DNA of 64,000 nt from Maylandia zebra (lineage: Eukaryota; Chordata; Actinopteri; Cichliformes; Cichlidae), in contig NC_135175.1 of assembly GCF_041146795.1 (NCBI RefSeq), positions 36,714,169-36,778,168 on the forward strand. The letters are read 5' to 3'. The notes beneath the pieces are model-generated. The model was not told where the DNA came from. It did no database searches and saw only the letters and a program-made list of their open reading frames with translations. The number at the start of each line of letters is the position of its first letter. Positions within the stretch are counted from its first letter, which is position 1. The position numbers and the translations under genes were made by a program. Positions 58,423-64,000 of this stretch are shown here, in pieces.

Positions 58423-61400
58423 GTGGGTGACCCGCCTGAGGAGGCGTGGCCACACACACCTTCCTACTGAGATCAAAGTATGAGGATATAACGTTCAGCC
58501 AGGTCTATGAAGGTCACTTTGTGACGCTGTTTAACAAATTAATCATTCACATGAATCCAATAAAATAATAAATCTGCTAAAACAAAAAAAATAAAACCAT
58601 CATTAAAGAGTTCAGTTTTTCTTTCCTGTCAGAGGAAACCTCAGTTAAACAACTTACTGACCCAGTGAAACAGATTATAGAGGAAACACATGAGAGCAGG
58701 GCGCTTCTAGGATCAGACCTTTGGGGTGCTGAGCATGCAGAGAGCTGCCCATCCAGCCAAGATACACTTTACTCGTCACGATGAGACGTCTTCCCCGTCT
58801 CTGTCAGTCCCTGCATCCTTAAATGTCTCCAGTTGTCCCGAGTTGTCTCTGACTGTCTCCTTGGTGCATTTAAGCCCCTGTTCCTCCCAGTTTTGAGATC
58901 CCTTCCCAGACACCTTAACGCCCACTCACATCCTGGGCCATCTGACCTCAGGAAGTCACATGATAGGGTGGGACCAGGTTTCACAATGAACTCACCCGAA
59001 ACTCTGGCTGATTGGGACCCACACCCAGTTTCACACCTTGGCTCAGGCGATTAGAGGATCATCAGGGGGTCCTTTTGTCCCTCTGTGCAGGGGGAGGGGC
59101 TATCTATACTTTTGTTGTTAAATGTTGTCAATTAAGTACTGCATGCTTTTTATATTTTTAGTAGTGTCACACAAACAGCCAATATTGTCAAAAACAGAAA
59201 TCTTTGGGGCTGCTGAAGCACCCAGGCGGGTTTGGGGGAAGCGCCCCCAAAAAGGGGCTAAAATCGCCCCTGGATGAGGACTGACTGATTCTGTTTCACT
59301 GAGATTCAAGCATCAGTGAGGTTTTTGTCTCAGCGTCACAGCAAAGTTCAGCCCATGTGCAGCGCCGTTGGATTCTGTTCTGAGCGCGCTCAGTGCTGTT
59401 CTTCTTCCATCAGGAGCTGGCGGAGCGCTACGCCCCCCTGCTGCGCCTGCCCATGTCAGAGGTAGGGGGCGCTCTGGAGTCGATCCGAGCTCAGGCGGTG
59501 AAGCGAGGCAGAGGAAACCAAACGTTCAGGGAGACGAGCGTGGCGACGCTGGAGCTGCTGCTGCCGCGAGACGCCAAGAAGGTAACGAAGGCGGCGAGGA
59601 CAGAGGAAGCTACCTGACGGTGTACCTCACGCCACACACTCATCACATGACACACACCGACCCACAATGCTTTGGTCTCCTGTGACGGAGGAGAATGACC
59701 TCAGTGTTTGCTTCCAGGATCCAAAGGTCAGGACGTACCTGGAGACGAGGCTGGACGTGTCGGCGCAGCAGGTGGTGGACAGGTACTCGATTACATCGCA
59801 GGCTGAGTGTGTGTGTGTGTGTGTGGCTATGGAAACTGATAAGATTTTAGCCAATCAGATTCTATTATTGATATCTCTAATTGATTCAGATGTTCATCGA
59901 TTGCCATTGGCTGCGATGTGAGAGTCACCTCCATCGCTAAGCAACAATAAAGACGTCACACTGATACATATTAATTACATTAATTATGTTTACTAAGCAC
60001 GGTGGTCAGCACTGTTGCCGCGCAGCAAGAAGGTCCTGAGTTCAATTCCACCATCAGGCCGGGGTCTTTCTGTGTGGAGTTTGCATGTTCTCCCCGTGTT
60101 TGCGTGGGTTCTCTCCGGGTACTCCGGCTTCCTCCCACCGTCCAAAGACATGCAGCTTGTGGGGATAGGTTAATTGGATAATCCAAATTGCCACTAGCTG
60201 TGAATGTGGGAGTGAATGTGAGTGTGAATGGTTGTCTGTCCCTGTGTGTTGGCCCTGCGACAGACTGGCGACCTGTCCAGGGTGTACCCTGCCTCTCGCC
60301 CTGTGACAGCTGGGATAGGCTCCAGCGCCCCCCGCGACCCTGAAAAGGATAAGCGGAAGTGAATGGATGGATGGATGAAATATGAAAGGTTTTCATTATG
60401 TGTCCAAGGCATTCAACTGTTTCACACTCTTCAGCAGAGAGAGCCTTTTTCTTTCCCATGTTGCTTGTAAGTGGTGGTGTGCTTAATAATGTGGCGCATG
60501 CTTCTTCAGTAGAAAAGGAATGATCGCAGGTGTCTGAGGCTGATGTCGGTGATCCAAACAGCTCTGAGACACAATGCCAACCATGAGTTTGATTGAAAAA
60601 CAACACATTTAATCTTTGTGACACTTAAATACAATTTTATTAATAATTTGGAACGTGGTGTAAAAGTAATGCAGTACTTAATTACTCCTGGGAAAAGGTA
60701 ACTAGTTACACTACTCGTTGCATTACTTTCATGTTACCCTGTAAAACAGCTGCAGCTCACTGTCTCATAATCACTGTTTAAACCTGAGGCACCAACACAC
60801 CTGTAATGAGGACACACACCTCCAACATAGCACAAAGCTGACCGCACAAATCAAAGATGAAGACACACAAAAAATGGTTGCCACGGTGATTCGACTGTAG
60901 AAACAGGAACAGGTAGTAACGAGGCTGCAGCCTGACTGCTCATCAGTTTGTTACCTGTTGAAGTTCAGGCTCTGGCTGCTGAGCCGAGGGGTGGAGTCTG
61001 CACACGCTCAGCTTTCACTCTGGGCTAGCTTAGCGTTAGCATGCTGTCAGTGCAGATGTAAAGAAGTGAGGTTGTGTTAGCAGCACTGTGAGTGTTTCTG
61101 TCCTGGATGCACGTTTCACTTATTTACATTTACATTCATCTTCTTCTTTTGTGCAATAAAAAATGCATTTGGACACACATGGTCACTATTTTCCTCCTCT
61201 GACATCCAAGCTGGAATCAGCTGATCGTAGTGTGAGGACAAGAAGTGGGATCAACAGGACAAATGATTCCAAGCAGCTGGAAAACTGGGAAGCAGAAGAA
61301 CCAGTTCTCCATTCAATACTGTAGTAAAGTGTGTGTGTGTGTGTGCAGGGTCGCTGAGGAGCACGGCCTCAGGAGCATCAAGCTGATCCTGAGTGGGAGG

Positions 61401-61941
61401 ACTCTGTCTGCAGGTCAGTGACCTCACAGCTGCAGTAGTCATGTGATCTGTCAGAGCTGAGCGTGTGTGTGTGTGCAGAGCGGCGTCTGGACGAGCAGGG
61501 CGTGAAGAACCACAGCAAGGTGATGGTGCTGAGGGTGAGCGACGGCGAGCTGAAGCAGCAGCTGACGGAGGAGGAGGAGGAGAGGAGGAGCCAGGAGGAG
61601 AGCGTCCAGAGGACCCAGAAAGGCTTCCAGATCCTGTCAGAGAGAGGTGAGGAAACAACCACGCCTCCAACACACCTTTGCTCAGCCCACAGGTGACCAC
61701 AGCAGGGTGGTGTCCCAGGCTAACAGGTGACCATGTGGGCGTGGCAGTGGGAGGGGCACAGCTGTTTGTTTTTAAATGTCTGCTCCTCTCCATCAGACGG
61801 CAGCGAGGACCCACACACCACACCGTTCCTGGAGATCGCCGACCAGAAAGGAAACCCTCTGAAGATTCCCCCCACGGAGAAGAAGGTGGAGTTTGAGATA
61901 GGACGCAGTGTGGAGGTCGGCACCAGGGGGCGCTGCTGTGT

Positions 61942-61972
<31 letters not shown>

Positions 61973-62548
61973 GCAGGCTCTGATCCTGGCCATGGGCTTC
62001 CATGAGAAAGGTCGCGCTCTGATGAAGAGGAAGCAGCACGATAACGCTCTGTGTCACCTGCTGCAGGCCGACCAGCAGTTCAGGTACGAGCGAGCTGATT
62101 GGCTCTGAGCCGCGTCACAGCTCACCACGAGTTTATCAGCCTTCAGCCTGAGATCAGAGACTCTTCATCCACCGCCACTGTAAACGTCTGAAACTGTGTT
62201 CATGAGACAGGAAGTCCCTGTGTGTGAGCGCAACGTGCACCAGCTTTTCAAAATAAACCTCCAGAGTGAGGAGGTTTTCCAGCACATCCAGCGTGCTGTG
62301 TGTCATTAATGAGGGTTAAAGTCCTGTGTGTGTGTGTGTGTGTGCGTGCGTGCAGGAAGTGCGGCTCGGCGCTGCTCAGCTCCGTGGATAACTACGCCGT
62401 GCTGCAGCTGGACATCGTGTGGTGTTACCGCGCTCTGGAGGCGCTGTCCTGCCTGGAGGATGGGCGGAGCCGCCTGCAGAGAGCCGAGGACTGTTTCCTG
62501 CGTTGCTACGGAGAACAGCAGGAGAGACTGCTGATGATCAAGGTCAGA

Positions 62549-62580
<32 letters not shown>

Positions 62581-63756
62581 GTGTGTTGATGCTGAGGGTG
62601 AAACCATCATCAGGGAACGTGTTCATGTTTGTGACCAACATGAGGGAATAAACTTTCTGGTTTGTATTTGTAGTCCATATTTGTAGTCCATTTCCTGTAG
62701 TCTGAGAATCATTGACCAATCAGGTTTGAGCAGGCTGAGTGGAGGTGAAGACAGGCTGCACTCTGATTGGTCAGCTTCTTAGACGATGCTGAGAGTGAGC
62801 ATGTATGTGACACATTGAGTCTCAGTGGGACGACCTGTGTAAATAAAGTTTTAATGTTAATGTTGTAAACAATGTGAAGCTGAACAGTCTCACTGCAGAT
62901 GTCCACTGTTTACTTCTTACTGGGATGTATCACCATGGTAACACATGCTGATGAGCTATGCTTAAGTTATTGCAGTGAATCTGTAACCTTCAGCCTGTCA
63001 TTGACTTAATGTGTGTGTTGCCAGGGTAACACGGGCAGAGAGGAGGTGCTGTTCCTGCGTCTGTACCTCCTGCAGAGCCTCCTCTCCTACATCGAAGGAA
63101 GCGACTCTGAGGCGCGGCTGCAGCTCTCCAGGGTGAGACTCGGCTTAGCATGAGTGACAGTCCACAATAATCCAGCTGTGTGTGAGTGGCTCACTGAGCT
63201 GCTGTGTGTGTCAGGTGGAGTCTCTGTACGCGCGCCTGCGTCCCGACTCGGAGAAGATGGCTCAGCTGATGGCGCTGGGCTTCAGCGAGAGAGAAGCTCG
63301 GCTCGGCCTCAGAGCCTCCCGGGGCGACCTGCAGGAGGCCGCCATCCACATCAGCACCCGCCGACAGGTAACACCTGACAGGAAGTCAGTTCACCGCCTG
63401 TCGTCGTCCCGTTTGAGTGTTTAATAAAGTTTTATCTCTATTTATCAGGAGCGGGAGGAGCTGAAGCAGAGGGAGAGACAGAAGAGGAGGACGAGGATGG
63501 AGGCCATCTCCGCCCTGATGGAGCTGGGGTTCTCCCAGAGAGACGCCGCCCGCGCCCTGCACCACGCCGACGGGAACGTAGACAGAGCTTACGCTGTCAG
63601 TGGCCCCGCCTCCTCGTACAGGTCTCACAGGTGGAGCCGTGACTGACTCCATGTTCTCCTCTGTGCCATCCCCAGATCCTGCTGGACTCGAGCCAGGATG
63701 CCCAGGCGACCAATAACAACACAGAGGGCGGAGCTAGCCCAGAGATGGTGGAGCAG
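58277..63756 (+). CDS. nub1: NEDD8 ultimate buster 1, partial gene
   Basis: Nub1 is an interferon-inducible adaptor that binds NEDD8 and FAT10 and carries them to the proteasome, lowering neddylation. Twelve coding exons join in frame (58277-58422, 59414-59581, 59718-59782, 61349-61413, 61479-61646, 61797-61885, 61977-62083, 62356-62542, 63025-63132, 63215-63367, 63449-63595, 63676-63756) and give 493 codons from the ATG at 58282. Human NUB1 is just over 600 residues, so about a fifth is missing to the right. Seen in order: the start IQLWNPPYT, a ubiquitin-like domain (about 104-170; [10 protein letters not shown]), an acidic coiled coil, a conserved middle ([33 protein letters not shown]), UBA1 (about 378-415; [15 protein letters not shown]) and UBA2 (about 430-470; [13 protein letters not shown]). 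UBA3 begins at the last seen residues. A Gly/Gln repeat near residues 29-45 is unusual. The head-to-head NLR gene is another immune gene. Confidence 0.92.
58498..59095 (+). other. nub1 intron 2 with Penelope terminal-repeat fragment
   Basis: 58888-59095 matches the terminal repeat of the Penelope elements at 44090-44275 and 45260-45460 (CCTTAACGCCCACTCACATC, then GATCATCAGGGGGTCC). It has no coding part. The rest of the intron shows nothing else. Confidence 0.8.
59414..59581 (+). CDS. nub1: nub1 exon 3
   Basis: 168 bp, phase 0 to 0. Encodes [19 protein letters not shown], then [19 protein letters not shown]. Confidence 0.88.
59718..59782 (+). CDS. nub1: nub1 exon 4
   Basis: 65 bp, phase 0 to 2. 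Start of the ubiquitin-like domain ([18 protein letters not shown]). Confidence 0.85.
60000..60380 (+). repeat. Common teleost interspersed repeat with (GATG)n tail
   Basis: Carries TGGAGTTTGCATGTTCTCCC, GTCCAAAGACATGCAG, GACTGGCGACCTGTCCAGGG and ends in GGATGGATGGATG. This is the very abundant fish repeat usually attached to non-LTR 3' ends. The 214-codon antisense frame over it is an artefact. Lies in nub1 intron 4. Confidence 0.8.
60381..61348. other. nub1 intron 4, remainder
   Basis: About 60640-60735 holds hAT-type words (AAGTAATGCAGTACTTAATT, then GTAACTAGTTACA). No gene or exon otherwise. Confidence 0.5.
61349..61413 (+). CDS. nub1: nub1 exon 5
   Basis: 65 bp, phase 2 to 1, UBL core ([18 protein letters not shown]). 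The acceptor is preceded by a GT run. Confidence 0.88.
61479..61646 (+). CDS. nub1: nub1 exon 6
   Basis: 168 bp, phase 1 to 1. End of UBL ([18 protein letters not shown]) and a Glu-rich helix ([18 protein letters not shown]). Confidence 0.88.
61797..61885 (+). CDS. nub1: nub1 exon 7
   Basis: 89 bp, phase 1 to 0. Encodes [19 protein letters not shown]. The donor chosen is AAG|GTGGAG because it alone joins KK to ALILAMGF. Confidence 0.85.
61977..62083 (+). CDS. nub1: nub1 exon 8
   Basis: 107 bp, phase 0 to 2. Encodes [19 protein letters not shown], a strongly conserved segment of NUB1. Confidence 0.9.
62356..62542 (+). CDS. nub1: nub1 exon 9
   Basis: 187 bp, phase 2 to 0. TPR-like helices with [20 protein letters not shown]. 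Confidence 0.9.
63025..63132 (+). CDS. nub1: nub1 exon 10
   Basis: 108 bp, phase 0 to 0. Encodes [20 protein letters not shown]. Confidence 0.88.
63215..63367 (+). CDS. nub1: nub1 exon 11 (UBA1)
   Basis: 153 bp, phase 0 to 0. UBA core [20 protein letters not shown]. Confidence 0.9.
63449..63595 (+). CDS. nub1: nub1 exon 12 (UBA2)
   Basis: 147 bp, phase 0 to 0. A basic helix ([13 protein letters not shown]) that may contribute nuclear localisation, then UBA core [20 protein letters not shown]. Confidence 0.9.
63676..63756 (+). CDS. nub1: nub1 exon 13
   Basis: 81 bp, phase 0 to 0. Ends PEMVEQ|GTACGC, directly before the expected third UBA. Confidence 0.85.
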
Positions 63757-63870
63757 GTACGCTCAGAGGTCACGTTCAACATTCAAACTTTATTGAACAG
63801 TGACAAGACGAGCAGAGGAAAGCTGGGGGCGGGGCTTCTCTCTGTTCTCCTATAGCTATGTCTCCTCCAG

Positions 63871-64000
63871 CTGTTCTCTTTCTGTCCCTCCAGCTGTTCT
63901 CCTCCAGCTGTTCTCTTTCTGTCCCTCCAGCTGTTCTCCTCCAGCTGTTCTCTTTCTGTCCCTCCAGCTGTTCTCCTCCAGCTGTTCTCCTCCAGCTGTT
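63871..64000 (+). repeat. 37-bp minisatellite in nub1 intron
   Basis: Units start at 63871, 63908, 63945 and 63982. Each contains TTTCTGTCCCTCCAG and TGTTCTCCTCCAG, that is, two pyrimidine-rich tracts ending in CAG. It runs off the window edge. Confidence 0.9.

Noticed and set aside
58106-58476. Several 67-117 codon antisense frames at nub1 exon 2
   Set aside because: Produced by the GGCCAGCAG repeats of the sense exon.
59980-60624. 214-codon minus-strand open frame
   Set aside because: Falls on the common teleost interspersed repeat and flanks; no protein motif.
61251-62057. 268-codon minus-strand open frame
   Set aside because: It lies antisense to nub1 exons 5-8 and their GT-rich introns; the sense exons are clearly real and GC-rich coding DNA commonly leaves open antisense frames.

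Overview
The window is vertebrate nuclear DNA from a teleost fish, most likely a percomorph such as a cichlid. Species assignment is inference. The support is introns with GT/AG borders, a fish-specific FISNA-NACHT receptor gene, and a dense teleost mix of hAT, Harbinger, Penelope, L2-like LINE and LTR elements. There is no prokaryotic organisation, CRISPR array or recognisable tRNA or rRNA.

Three protein genes are supported. (1) At the left edge, on the minus strand, four exons between 1169 and 4781 encode part of the N-terminal tail of an axonemal dynein heavy chain of the DNAH5/DNAH8 group; the gene leaves the window on the left. (2) From about 55.86 kb down to about 11.8 kb, on the minus strand, lies one very large NLR (NLRC3-like, fish NLR-C type) gene. 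It has a non-coding first exon, a start exon, two 102-bp repeats of a short N-terminal module, a RING finger exon, one FISNA-NACHT exon of 1915 bp, seven leucine-rich-repeat exons of 174/177/180 bp, and a decayed B30.2 (PRY-SPRY) exon at the far end. Every exon frame joins. (3) From about 57.6 kb to the right edge, on the plus strand, lies nub1 (NEDD8 ultimate buster 1): a CpG-rich 5' exon and 12 coding exons giving 493 codons, with a UBL, a TPR-like middle and two UBA domains; the C-terminus lies outside the window. The NLR gene and nub1 are head to head, about 1.7 kb apart.

The rest is a layered record of mobile elements, mostly inside NLR introns. A near-complete LINE (12.3-18.1 kb) has ORF2 split by a hAT element with a perfect 8-bp target duplication. 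The LRR exons sit in tandemly duplicated blocks, and the blocks act as empty-site controls that date a LINE insertion (21.06-21.70 kb) and a solo LTR (25.58-26.15 kb). A TTAA-flanked element with arms of roughly 370 bp lies at 27.5-28.8 kb. A Harbinger element (30.3-36.4 kb) with both a MADF-BESS gene and a transposase remnant contains a nested 2.5-kb hAT. A Penelope-like element with RT and GIY-YIG domains (42.1-44.5 kb) has a 14-bp target duplication and is followed by a second copy with an inverted 5' end. A hAT remnant that keeps a BED-finger reading frame lies at 47.4 kb, and a solo retroviral LTR at 48.0-48.6 kb sits next to the NACHT exon.

No wholly new system is demonstrated. The best candidates for a second look are the phase-symmetric NLR exon amplification, the RING-NLR fusion with its ZNF143-type promoter, the precisely interrupted LINE, the inverted Penelope copy, and the (GT)n and minisatellite acceptor sequences in nub1.
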